A stretch of 64,000 nt of DNA from NCBI GenBank assembly GCA_964512995.1, contig CAZELM010000004.1, forward strand, positions 1-64,000, written 5' to 3'. This document shows, one piece after another, positions 19,322 to 27,975 of this stretch. Under the pieces are notes generated by a model. The model had not been told where the DNA came from. It did no database searches and worked only from the letters and a program-made list of their open reading frames with translations. This DNA comes from CAZELM01 sp964512995 (GTDB lineage Bacteria > CSSED10-310). Each line of letters starts with the position of its first letter. Positions within the stretch are counted from its first letter, which is position 1. The translations under genes were made by a program, and so were the position numbers.

Positions 19322-19918
19322 GTGATCAATGAAAAACAACCATTGAAAGAGATAGAAGACATTGAACAGAAAATATTCGAACTTCATAAGAAATGGCTGG
19401 AGCTAAAACGGGCGATGCCCCGAGAAGATATCTCGGACTATCTCCTCAAGGGATCTGACGGTCAACCCCTTCATTTCAGTGATTTATTTGAAGGAAAAAT
19501 GGATCTAATCGTGATCCACAATATGGGGCATCAATGTGCATATTGCACTTTATGGGCGGATGGATTGAATGGCATGATTCAGCATCTTGAAGCACGAGCG
19601 TCTGTAGTCATGGTGTCGCCAGATCCCCCGGATATCCAACGAAAATTTGCCGAAAGCAGAGGTTGGAAATTTCGTATGCTTTCCGGGATCGATTCCGATT
19701 TTGTAAAAAAAATGGGGTTTACGGAAGATCATGACAGTCAGTCCTATTATCTGCCTGGATTTTCAACTTTCCACAGGGATGAACAAGGGCGGATTTATCG
19801 TATTTCTTATGATTACTTTGCTCCGGGAGATCTATATTGTTCAATATGGCATATCTTTGCGTTATTGGCGGATGGGATTGGCAGTTGGAGCCCTCGGATC
19901 CAATATAGTTCAACATAA
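19322..19918 (+). CDS. DUF899 (thioredoxin-like) family protein
   Basis: 198 residues from the GTG at 19322, which has ggagga (19309-19314) at seven-base spacing; a TTG at 19307 would overlap that site. The core HNMGHQCAYCTLWADGLNG with a CxxC pair is characteristic of DUF899, a thioredoxin/AhpC-like fold of unproven function. A hydrophobic strand precedes the CxxC, and a VMVSPDPPDIQRKFA segment follows as in the family. No signal peptide, so cytoplasmic. It is convergent with the FHA gene, with 20 bases between their stops. A thiol-dependent redox role is likely but unproven. Confidence 0.75.
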   Translation: MINEKQPLKEIEDIEQKIFELHKKWLELKRAMPREDISDYLLKGSDGQPLHFSDLFEGKMDLIVIHNMGHQCAYCTLWADGLNGMIQHLEARASVVMVSPDPPDIQRKFAESRGWKFRMLSGIDSDFVKKMGFTEDHDSQSYYLPGFSTFHRDEQGRIYRISYDYFAPGDLYCSIWHIFALLADGIGSWSPRIQYSST

Positions 19919-19938
19919 CAAGCTGAAATGGTGTGGGT

Positions 19939-20649
19939 TCAGGTTTGGATCGAAAATCTGAACTGCTGATTCCCAATAAAAACCGTATCATTATCGGACA
20001 ACTCATGATACAAAATTTTTTCATCATGAGCCCACGTGCCATTTTCACTCCCCAGATCTGTAATAAAGTAGCGCTCATTGATATTTTCAATCAAACAATG
20101 ATCTCCAGAAATCGTTTTATTTTTTAAAAAAATGGAATTTGAAGGGGATCTACCGATTCGTGTAATCCGGCTTTTTATTGGGAAACTTCGAATAGGAACA
20201 CTGAAATCATCAATTTGAATCAAGTCAGGATATCTCCCCAATAAGGAATGGGATGGGGATGGGGGTAGATATTTCGCGTGGGAAGAGGAGCGATTGTGCG
20301 GATCCGAGAGGTAAGGGTTGACTTGGTGTCCGGGATCAGCGTGAACAGAGTAGCGAAATTGAATAAATCGGCAGGAAATCTCCATTGCGAATGATATGAG
20401 ATCGCCGTATCGAAGAAGTTTCGTACGGATACGCGTGTCATTCACATATGTACCCCAAGTGCTTCCTTGATCTTCCATCCAATAACTCCCATTGAAGGAA
20501 TCAATCAAAGAATGAAATTTAGAAATTTTAGGATGCTCCAATCGTAATTGATTCTGTCGGCTTCTGCCTATGGAAAATGATTTACCCTCCTCGATTGAAA
20601 AATATTCAGGGGATGAATTATTGTTACTTAAAACCATTAATTCCGGCAT
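19939..20649 (-). CDS. Protein with two FHA domains, linked to type III secretion genes
   Basis: 236 residues from the ATG at 20649, with ggaggg at good spacing. Two forkhead-associated domains are visible. The first shows FSIGRSRQNQLRLEHPKISKFHSLI and STWGTYVND (about residues 25-75); the second shows RIGRSPSNSIFLKNKTIS and SENGTW (about 160-215). Each keeps the GR, SxxH-like and NGT/WGT features of phosphothreonine-binding FHA domains, though the first has lost the usual NG pair. The linker is Pro/Ser/His-rich. No membrane segment, so it is not a full SctD basal-body ring protein, which has one FHA domain in its cytoplasmic part. It lies 50 bases after sctV and may regulate or dock the export gate. 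Confidence 0.78.
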   Translation of the reverse strand: MPELMVLSNNNSSPEYFSIEEGKSFSIGRSRQNQLRLEHPKISKFHSLIDSFNGSYWMEDQGSTWGTYVNDTRIRTKLLRYGDLISFAMEISCRFIQFRYSVHADPGHQVNPYLSDPHNRSSSHAKYLPPSPSHSLLGRYPDLIQIDDFSVPIRSFPIKSRITRIGRSPSNSIFLKNKTISGDHCLIENINERYFITDLGSENGTWAHDEKILYHELSDNDTVFIGNQQFRFSIQT

Positions 20650-20699
20650 ATCCACCCTCCATGGAACCATTTGGGAAACTCAAGCCTTTTGGAACGATC

Positions 20700-22808
20700 C
20701 TAAAATAATACTGATTCAATTGGAGCTGATATTCTGGAAATAGGGGTTAGTTGAATATTATTCGGCAATTCCTGAATCGAAATCACATGCACATTCGAAA
20801 ATTGATAGGATAGGAATTTCCACAGCACATATCGAATTCCAGAATCCATCGTTACAACGATCCGGTTATCGTGTATGGGATTACAGCCAAGTTCACGCCC
20901 AAAAGCTGCAATTACTTGCTCCATTATATCAGGATCCATTGCAAGATATCGTTCAGTTTGCGTCTTTTGAATAGAAACACGAAATACATCCTCTATTTCA
21001 GATGATACCATATACACAGGTAAGCTGCCATCTTTCAAAATATAGGGAGAAAGAATAGTACGTTTTAATTTGATGCGAACGAGTTCTGTCAGATTAATAT
21101 TATCGTCCTCTATTGGAGCATATTCTGCCAAAATTTCTAAAATCTTTTTAAGATCACGAATACTGACAGCTTCTTGTACCAGTCGGATGAGGATATCTGT
21201 GAATCTTTGATAAGAGATACATCTGGGTATTACTTCTCGAACTGAGTCCGGAAAATCTGTTTCGAGTTCTTCACACATCCATTTTACTTCCTGGATACCA
21301 ATGAACTCACCAAGATGCCGCCGCAGCAGATTCTCAATGTGAAGCTCTAAAATTTTCAGTCCTTCCAGCGAGGGATAGCCTGCAGATTGAACTCGTTCAA
21401 TACTATCAATCGGAACGAATGAAGCGCATTTGCCATTACCTGGTTCCGATGTACTTTCTGCACCCACCATCAATGATTCCAATACATCAAGGGGCTTACA
21501 TATCAATGCCTTGCCTTCTGGGATGCAACCGCTCTCCAGTTGCATCTCCGCAAGGCTAATCACATATGCATCTTCGGGAAGCGATGGATCAGAGTCTGTG
21601 ATTCGTATACTGGGTATTCTTACGCCGAAATCCAAAAAAATTCTTTCACGAATGGAAGGGATGACACAAGAGATGAAATCATGGTCACCCTGGGGATTGG
21701 TGAGTAATTCGGATATTTTTTTCCCTACGGTCACCTTAATTGGTATCGGGAGCTGAAGGTAGCCGGTCCTGGCTTTCCCTAATTCACTGATTCTATTGGT
21801 TGGTTCTGATGATAGACTGAAATTTTGATCTTTATTATTTTTTAATGCAAATGCTAAAAAGGCTGTTATAAACCCTAAAATTGTAAATGGAATGAATGGT
21901 AATCCCGGTATCAAGCCAAAAATGAATAATAGTACGGAGCTTGCTGCAAGGGCTTTAGGGAACGCGAAGAACTGGTTTCCAATATCGCGGCCCAAGGGAT
22001 CACCTTCATTTTCGGGAGCGACGCGAGTAACCATCAGCCCCCCGGAAGTAGAGATAATCAAAGCGGGGATTTGGGAGACCAGACCATCACCGATGGTCAA
22101 TAGGCCGTACAGCTTCAATGACTCACTAATACTCAATCCACGCATAAAAGTTCCTATCAAAGATCCACCGATGATGTTTATACAGGTGATAATTATCCCA
22201 GCGATAGCATCTCCTTTAACAAATTTCATCGCACCATCCATCGCTCCGAATAATTGAGATTCACGCTCTAATTCACGGCGACGGCGCTTAGCTTCCGGTA
22301 AGTCAATCGTGCCAGATCGCATATCTGCATCAATAGCCATTTGCTTTCCAGGCATTGCATCAAGTGTAAATCGGGCGGCAACTTCCGCAACTCTCTCAGA
22401 GCCCTTGGAAATCACTATAAAATTTATCAGGGTCAGTATTAAAAAGATAATGGCTCCAACTACCATATTTCCCTGGACTACGAAATTGCCAAATGCCTGA
22501 ATGATATCTCCCGCATCTGCTTGGAGCAAAATCAGACGGGTTGTCGAAATATTCAGAGCCAGCCTAAATAAAGTTGATATCAATAGGATGCTCGGAAACA
22601 CAGATAACTCAATCGCATTGGAAATATACAGGGCAACCAACAGGACACAAATTCCTACAGCAATGTTAAAGGTCAGTAAGATATCCATCAGAAATGTCGG
22701 GAGCGGTATTATCATTATCCCAACAATAATTACGACAAATGATGCGAGTAAGATATCACAGTATTGTTTTATAAACACCATCACCATATTATTGTATTGT
22801 ACATTCAT
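20700..22808 (-). CDS. sctV: Type III secretion export gate protein SctV (FlhA/LcrD family)
   Basis: 702 residues, the family length. It forms the nonameric export gate in the inner membrane. The N-terminal half has about eight membrane segments. The conserved cytoplasmic loop reads SKGSERVAEVAARFTLDAMP then GKQMAIDADMRSG, followed by ESQLFGAMDGAMKFVKGDAI and LLTIGDGLVSQIPALIISTS. The forms GSERVAEV and ESQLFGAMDGAMKFVKGD match the non-flagellar SctV rather than FlhA, which has GAxRIAEV and EADFYGAMDGASKFVRGD. The C-terminal 350 residues are the cytoplasmic substrate-receiving domain. No flagellar gene is present in the window. The start lacks a clear ribosome-binding site; an ATG at 22787 is an alternative. 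Confidence 0.93.
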   Translation of the reverse strand: MNVQYNNMVMVFIKQYCDILLASFVVIIVGIMIIPLPTFLMDILLTFNIAVGICVLLVALYISNAIELSVFPSILLISTLFRLALNISTTRLILLQADAGDIIQAFGNFVVQGNMVVGAIIFLILTLINFIVISKGSERVAEVAARFTLDAMPGKQMAIDADMRSGTIDLPEAKRRRRELERESQLFGAMDGAMKFVKGDAIAGIIITCINIIGGSLIGTFMRGLSISESLKLYGLLTIGDGLVSQIPALIISTSGGLMVTRVAPENEGDPLGRDIGNQFFAFPKALAASSVLLFIFGLIPGLPFIPFTILGFITAFLAFALKNNKDQNFSLSSEPTNRISELGKARTGYLQLPIPIKVTVGKKISELLTNPQGDHDFISCVIPSIRERIFLDFGVRIPSIRITDSDPSLPEDAYVISLAEMQLESGCIPEGKALICKPLDVLESLMVGAESTSEPGNGKCASFVPIDSIERVQSAGYPSLEGLKILELHIENLLRRHLGEFIGIQEVKWMCEELETDFPDSVREVIPRCISYQRFTDILIRLVQEAVSIRDLKKILEILAEYAPIEDDNINLTELVRIKLKRTILSPYILKDGSLPVYMVSSEIEDVFRVSIQKTQTERYLAMDPDIMEQVIAAFGRELGCNPIHDNRIVVTMDSGIRYVLWKFLSYQFSNVHVISIQELPNNIQLTPISRISAPIESVLF

Positions 22809-23119
22809 TTCAGGATACCCGGACAGAAGTTTAACTCATTTGGGATCTTGAGTCCTTTGTTTTCAAATCTTCTATAACGCATTATAAATCAACACCTTTA
22901 CATCAATTTGGATAATTTAGTAAACAGCCCACGTCACCATTTCATATATCTGGAAAATGTACCTATTTTTTCTTCCTGCAAAGGTATTGATCGCTTTATA
23001 TCTATATTGAGAATATTGTTGTGTTACAGGTTCAATAACTTTTGAATATTTTATGGCAAAATATACGTTTCTGTTCTAACTGGATGTCTATCAAATAGAT
23101 ACGCAGAATGACCGCGACC
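22809..23119. other. Intergenic stretch in the type III region, no gene seen
   Basis: About 310 A+T-rich bases between the chaperone-like gene and sctV. I looked for a small needle-like frame (about 80 codons) on both strands and found none, and no clear hairpin. It may hold a promoter for sctV. Confidence 0.5.
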
Positions 23120-23632
23120 TCAACCTTTGACGGTCATGGAATCCAGAAGTTCTTTTGTAGCCATGACCAACACCCGTGCACGAGCAGCGATCGGGGACAA
23201 TTCGAGGGGATCTAACTCAATCGCACGTCTCAGGTCATCAGCCGCAAGTTCCAATCTGTTCTGTTTTAAAAAAACTTCCCCCCTGTTTGTTAACGCATTG
23301 ATATCATTGGGATCCATCTCCAATGCGGCATTAAAATAACGTTCTGCACTATCAAGGTCATCCTTCTGAGCGTAGATTGTACCCAGTGCAGTTTTTACAT
23401 ATGGATCCTCTGTTCCCAAGGCATCAAGTCCCTCAAAAATGCATTGTGACTCCTCGATCTTCCCTTGACTGAACAATTCATAGCCCAAATAAGTCAATGT
23501 TTCTAAATCATCAGGAGTAAGTTCCAGTGATTCTTTCAAGGACATAGTCTCTGAAAGCAATGATTCCAACTGATCGGGTGAAATTTCATCCATCGATCTC
23601 ATCGGCTTCGTATCTGTCGCATGACAATTCAT
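23120..23632 (-). CDS. TPR protein, SycD/LcrH-like type III chaperone candidate
   Basis: 170 residues, close to the usual 160-170 of class II chaperones. After 35 polar residues come three TPR-like helical pairs: LETLTYLGYELFSQGKIEES, PYVKTALGTIYAQKDDLDSA and INALTNRGEVFLKQNRLELA. The first repeat, with its hydrophobic-Tyr-Gln-Gly-Lys pattern, recalls LAYNLYQAGKY of SycD/LcrH, which binds translocator proteins. The position between an unknown gene and sctV supports a role in the same secretion system. aaggaag lies seven bases before the ATG. A generic TPR scaffold cannot be excluded. Confidence 0.65.
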   Translation of the reverse strand: MNCHATDTKPMRSMDEISPDQLESLLSETMSLKESLELTPDDLETLTYLGYELFSQGKIEESQCIFEGLDALGTEDPYVKTALGTIYAQKDDLDSAERYFNAALEMDPNDINALTNRGEVFLKQNRLELAADDLRRAIELDPLELSPIAARARVLVMATKELLDSMTVKG

Positions 23633-23668
23633 AAAAAACTTCCTTTCTATAGTGTTAGTGTAATTGAA

Positions 23669-24319
23669 TTAATAGCGAATCCCGCGGATAGCCGACATCG
23701 CTGCCTGATGTCTGATTTCTGCCATCTTGACTGCTAATTCGAACATTTGAGCTGCTTTCTGGGCTGCTTGCATCTGATTGAACATATCCCATTGATCACC
23801 CATAAGACCATTCGAACGATTCTGAGATCCTTCGATCGTTTCAGATATTCTTGACTCTCCATTCGAACCGCTAACATTGCCATAATCCCGGCTCATTGTT
23901 GGATTTGGCTGATTTGTTGTGTGAGTAGATAATGGCATCGCAGAATTGAGTTCCTGCGCTCCGGTGCTGCTCTTGCCGATCAATGACTTGATCCCTTCCA
24001 CAGCTTCATTGATCTTTGAAAACACACTCGCCAACTGCTGAATCTTTGTTGCCAGTTTCGATAGATTTTTCGAGAGTAATCCAGGCAATTTTGAAAATTT
24101 CGATAGTTTATCAGGAAATGAAAGAGAAAAAGCAGAGGAGGGTGATGTATGAGATAATTTGCCTTGAAAGATCCCACACACTTTATCAAACGCATCAAAT
24201 GGTGTTTTTACCCCGTTACTTCCGATTTGACCCGTCTTCTCCAAAGTTTTATCAAAGATCCTGGTAATCAATTCCATTCCAACTGCTTTACTCAAAGAAG
24301 CTAAGACTTGTAAAGACAT
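23669..24319 (-). CDS. Unknown protein encoded inside the type III secretion cluster
   Basis: 216 residues; I do not recognise the family. The start has an excellent aaaggagat site. Residues 1-115 are predicted helical and Ser/Lys/Leu-rich, with the pattern KLSKFSKLPGLLSKNLSKLA suggesting amphipathic or coiled-coil helices. Residues 118-170 are Ser/Asn/Thr/Gly-rich and probably disordered. The C-terminal 45 residues (MFNQMQAAQKAAQMFELAVK and following) form an Ala/Met/Gln-rich helix. No signal peptide and no membrane segment. It lies 36 bases upstream of the SycD-like gene, the usual place of a chaperone client, so a secreted substrate, translocator, rod or tip protein is possible. That is inference from position. 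Confidence 0.6.
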   Translation of the reverse strand: MSLQVLASLSKAVGMELITRIFDKTLEKTGQIGSNGVKTPFDAFDKVCGIFQGKLSHTSPSSAFSLSFPDKLSKFSKLPGLLSKNLSKLATKIQQLASVFSKINEAVEGIKSLIGKSSTGAQELNSAMPLSTHTTNQPNPTMSRDYGNVSGSNGESRISETIEGSQNRSNGLMGDQWDMFNQMQAAQKAAQMFELAVKMAEIRHQAAMSAIRGIRY

Positions 24320-24772
24320 AACGATCTCCTTTCAATAAGAATTAAAGGTTTATTGGGAATTTTTAAACATTGGATATTCCAGCAACAATCGCTTCTCATG
24401 TGATATCATATCCCGGGAAAACGATAATGATATTGGAACGCCATTGCCATGGAATTATCTGAATCATGCGATAAGCGATTACTGACTCATAATCCAAACC
24501 TGAGAAATACACGAACATATTGACAGATGTGTAAATATGAATGGGGTTATTTTTTATACACATTCGAGCATTCATCAGCGCCTCTGTGTTACGTGCTTAT
24601 TGTTTTTAAAGCCGCTTTCAATGAAACGCTGAAAGCTCGATATGACTCACTAGAACTATTTTAGATTTAAGGAAGCGATCCGGTTTTGTCAAATCATTTG
24701 ACGCGCCATGTCGCATCAGTGTATCGATCAGCCCTCCCCCAAGGGTATCAAAGAGAATAAAACGCATCTGTT
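24320..24772. other. Intergenic stretch, no gene seen; contains a 15-bp palindrome
   Basis: About 450 A+T-rich bases between sctU and the unknown type III gene. It contains gtcaaatcatttgac at 24688-24702, a perfect inverted repeat identical to one inside the 5' end of sctU (25740-25754). On the minus strand it would read SNDLT in one frame, as in sctU, so it might be a fragment of a former copy; the flanks do not extend the match clearly. I see no other feature. Confidence 0.45.
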
Positions 24773-25828
24773 CTAAAAAGTTGAATAGTGTTCTTTTTGT
24801 GAAACTTCATCCAAAAACAACAGAATTTCAGCCACCGCTTCAAAAAGATTTTCAGGAATCTCTGCACCGATATCAACCCGATACAACGCTCGTGCGACGG
24901 GAATGTTTTTGATGATTGGGATATCAGCTTCACGAGCGATCCGTCTGATACGTTCCCCAGTTTCGCAGACTCCTTTAGCCGCGATTTGAGGAGCCAAGCC
25001 TGAATCTGGATCATACCCCAAAGCCACGGTCAGATGCGATGGATTCACTACCACAACTTTTGATTCTCTAACTCGTTGATCCATATCATATTGGGAAATC
25101 TCAAATTGCATTTGTCGCCGATAGTTTTTATACAGTGGATCGCCTTCCATTTCCTTGTGTTCCTGTTTTATTTCATCCCTGCTCATCATCAAGTCTTTCT
25201 GCCATTTGTGCTTCTGATATAAAAAATCAAAAATGCCAATAATAACAAACACAACACCCGCATAAACCGCAAATCGGATACACACATAGAATAATACCGT
25301 AACAACCTGAGACGGTTCTCCGTACAAGGAACGAACGATATCGGAGAAAAATTGTTTTACAACATAAAAACCAAGTGCAGCGACCATAATAAATTTAACT
25401 ATGTTCTTAACCAGTTCCACAAATCTTGCTGAACTAAAAATTCCTTTCAATCCTTGGATCGGGTTTATTCGTTTCAAATCACTTCTAATTTTTATCAGTA
25501 AGAAACCAATCTGAAAATAATTAATCAGCAATGCACTCACCCAGACCAGCAGCCATATTGGAAGCGACCACATCACAATTTTTTTTAAGCTCATGATTAA
25601 AATAGCGCACTTTTCCGGTCTATTTTCAGCAGTTACCGCAGCGATGAGAAACCATGAAATCGAATCTGTGATCTCGTAAAGTATTTTGTCCCATTGCCAT
25701 AACAGCAAACAAACAGAACTTATAAAAGTAGCTACTGCTGTCAAATCATTTGACCGAGGGACCTGACCGCGCTTCCTGGCCTCTTTTATCCTTTTAGGCG
25801 TTGGTTTCTCTGTTTTTTCTACAGACAT
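24773..25828 (-). CDS. sctU: Type III secretion switch protein SctU (FlhB/YscU family)
   Basis: 351 residues from the ATG at 25828; a TTG at 25840 is a longer alternative. The N-terminus EKTEKPTPKRIKEARKRGQV is the FlhB/SctU hallmark. Four membrane segments follow (about 25-225), then a cytoplasmic linker with many charges (MSRDEIKQEHKEMEGDP) and the auto-cleavage domain. The cleavage motif, normally Asn-Pro-Thr-His, reads Asn262-Pro263-Ser264-His265, and the following GYDPDSGLAPQIAAKGV is conserved. The protein controls the switch in substrate specificity after cleavage. It leads the minus-strand group toward sctV. Assigned to the non-flagellar branch because of the neighbouring sctV and chaperone. 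Confidence 0.93.
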   Translation of the reverse strand: MSVEKTEKPTPKRIKEARKRGQVPRSNDLTAVATFISSVCLLLWQWDKILYEITDSISWFLIAAVTAENRPEKCAILIMSLKKIVMWSLPIWLLVWVSALLINYFQIGFLLIKIRSDLKRINPIQGLKGIFSSARFVELVKNIVKFIMVAALGFYVVKQFFSDIVRSLYGEPSQVVTVLFYVCIRFAVYAGVVFVIIGIFDFLYQKHKWQKDLMMSRDEIKQEHKEMEGDPLYKNYRRQMQFEISQYDMDQRVRESKVVVVNPSHLTVALGYDPDSGLAPQIAAKGVCETGERIRRIAREADIPIIKNIPVARALYRVDIGAEIPENLFEAVAEILLFLDEVSQKEHYSTF

Positions 25829-25889
25829 ATGCCATCCCAAGCTATCCGTTTAAATCCACTCGCACCATGTAACGACACAATAATACTGT

Positions 25890-25919
25890 ATTAAACAGAA
25901 TGAAAAATCCAATTGTCAA
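25890..25919 (-). promoter_or_regulatory. Candidate promoter of the sctU group
   Basis: On the minus strand TTGACA (25914-25919), an 18-base spacer and TTTAAT (25890-25895), about 60 bases before the sctU ATG. The -35 box is perfect and the -10 box is weaker. Confidence 0.42.
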
Positions 25920-25997
25920 ATCATAATATTTTTTCAACTCGATCCATCGAAATCCGCAAAAAAAATTGAAAAATATCTCAAATGATTTCTCCTGATA

Positions 25998-26026
25998 TTG
26001 ACAGCTTTTCAAAATAAAACTATTTA
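25998..26026 (+). promoter_or_regulatory. Candidate promoter of the M28 peptidase
   Basis: TTGACA at 25998-26003, a 17-base spacer and TATTTA at 26021-26026, 23 bases before the ATG. It diverges from the sctU promoter. Confidence 0.45.
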
Positions 26027-26048
26027 CATGACCTAAGAGGGGGAGCTA

Positions 26049-27446
26049 ATGAATCACACACAAATCATTTTAAAATCATCATACCAATTAACTGCAGATC
26101 GATTGATGAACCACGTCGAAATCCTGGCTGCTCCCAACATGCGTGGCCGAATGCCCGGAGATATCGGCTATGCACGAGCATGTGATTATGTGGAAAAAAT
26201 TTTTTCACATCTGAAACTGAAACCAGGAGGCGACCAAGGTAGTTATCGTCAGACATTCCGTTTAGAAACGAATTGGATTGTGTCTGCTTCGGCCAGGCTC
26301 AAACGACAATCAAACCAATCGCAGCTTCTGGAATTGGGTCAAGATTTTGTCTGCCGAGGATTATCGGGAGATGGCAAAGTGGAAGGACCTCTCGTGTTTG
26401 TGGGTTATGGACGACAGGATGAACATATCGATGAACTCGGGAATGTGGACTTAACCGGAAAAATCGCGGTTTCATTCAAACAACCTCCCATATGGCTCCA
26501 AAACAGCAGTTCCGATTTGCCGCGAGCGAAAGCCCATCGTCTGAGAGATCGTGGAGCCGTTGGATTGGTCATCATTCCAAATCCAAACCATCCTGAACGG
26601 GATCGGCTGTCTGCCAGCCTTATGGAAACGAACGAACAGATTCCTGGATTCCCAATGATTGTTCTCTCCGAAAATACTGCGATGAATTTGATGAATTTCA
26701 ATAATCAAACATTAGCCTCCCGCCAGTATCAAATAGATCAATTTCGGCAATGCGCATCATGTGATATACCAGCATCGATCGCGATTCATCTGGAGACAGT
26801 ATGGCATCGTGAAGGCATCTGCTGGAATCTGGTTGGAATATTACCGGGTTCAGATCCAGACCTGCGTCAGGAAGCGATTATCATTGGAGCCCATCTCGAT
26901 CATGTGGGCATCCAGGGAGAAAAAGTCATTTTCCATGGCGCTCAAGACGATGCGTCCGGCGTCGCTTCGATGCTGGAAATGGCACGCGTTTTCTCCCAAG
27001 GAACTCCTCCCAGAAGATCTCTCATCTTTATCGCTTTTGGGGCAGAAGAGACAGGGATTGTGGGATCCCTGTTTTATGGCAAACACCCCTCCTGGCCGAT
27101 GGAGCAGACGATTGCCATGTTGAACATGGATTGTATTGGAGCCGGGATCGGGTTGGATGTACGGGGCAGAAAACACCACTCCCATCTATTCGATATCATG
27201 GATTACTGGAACGATAATCATATCAAAATTCCGGATACACATGCCGATCATGTTGCTGGTGGTGCTGATGCCGAAGCCTTTCAACAGGCAGGTGTCCCCA
27301 ATATGTTTTTTGTCAGCCAAAAACCTTATGACCATCTGCATATGGCTACCGATACTCCGGAGACACTGAATCCATTTATCTTTGAAGCCATCTCCCGGTT
27401 GGCATTTTTGACAGCAAGCAGACTGACGCATACTACCCATCGGTAG
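26049..27446 (+). CDS. M28 family zinc aminopeptidase with PA insert
   Basis: 465 residues. Metal ligands of the M28 fold are visible in order: His in GAHLDHVG, bridging Asp in GAQDDASGVA, the catalytic pair in GAEETGIVGS, Asp in MLNMDCIG and His in YDHLHMATDT. Between about residues 110 and 225 lies a protease-associated (PA) insert. The start has a gggggag site. There is no evident signal peptide, so it may act in the cytoplasm, unlike many PA-domain M28 enzymes that are exported. It probably removes N-terminal residues from peptides; specificity unknown. It is a single gene, divergent from sctU. Confidence 0.9.
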   Translation: MNHTQIILKSSYQLTADRLMNHVEILAAPNMRGRMPGDIGYARACDYVEKIFSHLKLKPGGDQGSYRQTFRLETNWIVSASARLKRQSNQSQLLELGQDFVCRGLSGDGKVEGPLVFVGYGRQDEHIDELGNVDLTGKIAVSFKQPPIWLQNSSSDLPRAKAHRLRDRGAVGLVIIPNPNHPERDRLSASLMETNEQIPGFPMIVLSENTAMNLMNFNNQTLASRQYQIDQFRQCASCDIPASIAIHLETVWHREGICWNLVGILPGSDPDLRQEAIIIGAHLDHVGIQGEKVIFHGAQDDASGVASMLEMARVFSQGTPPRRSLIFIAFGAEETGIVGSLFYGKHPSWPMEQTIAMLNMDCIGAGIGLDVRGRKHHSHLFDIMDYWNDNHIKIPDTHADHVAGGADAEAFQQAGVPNMFFVSQKPYDHLHMATDTPETLNPFIFEAISRLAFLTASRLTHTTHR

Positions 27447-27616
27447 TTTACAGCATCTACACACCCCTATTCAATTTTCATCGTAACCATCAAATGCATC
27501 GACTGTTTTCCCTTTGAGAATGCTTGAATATACATATTTTATAAAGGAGCAGATTGAGCGAGGGAACTCGGAGCATTCCATTCCGGCGAGTATAGAATTT
27601 TCAAGGGATTCCAGGA

Positions 27617-27706
27617 GATCCCCGCTTACACGGGGGATGGCAGTTTGAAAGTGTTGTTGTTTCCAAAGCCGCAATGGCGATTCCCCTCTAGCGCGGGGAT
27701 GACAGC
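27617..27706. repeat. Pair of GC-rich palindromic repeats in an intergenic region
   Basis: Two related units, gatccccgcttacacggggg (27617-27636, then atggcag) and gattcccctctagcgcgggg (27679-27698, then atgacagc), each a short inverted repeat with the same right flank. Such ccccg/cgggg units are common dispersed intergenic elements in bacteria. The rest of 27447-27893 shows nothing else I can support. Confidence 0.6.
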
Positions 27707-27893
27707 TTAGGATATTCCGGTATGCTTTAGAAACATGCTGTTAAGTAAACTCTCGACTTTCATTCGAAGAAACGCTGTGTTCGAGGGTGAGTGGTCGCAC
27801 ATATACCACCAACTGATTGGATAAAGACCTCTCCAAAATGTCTCAGATTCTAATGAGAATTAAGAGCATTCCCCTTAAAATCGTCTGTATGAT

Positions 27894-27922
27894 TTGATCT
27901 GATTTTCATTCCATGCTATCTT
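27894..27922 (+). promoter_or_regulatory. Candidate promoter of the beta-helix protein
   Basis: TTGATC at 27894-27899, a 17-base spacer and TATCTT at 27917-27922, about 54 bases before the chosen ATG at 27976. This placement also argues against the longer frame that starts at 27913. Confidence 0.42.
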
Positions 27923-27975
27923 TAAAGAGATCATATTCTTTTTTAATAGATAATTTAAGGAATCAGGGAGATTTT

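Noticed and set aside
20700..25828. Flagellar export genes flhA and flhB
   Set aside because: The SctV-specific forms GSERVAEV and ESQLFGAMDGAMKFVKGD, the SycD-like chaperone and the lack of any flagellar gene favour the non-flagellar system.
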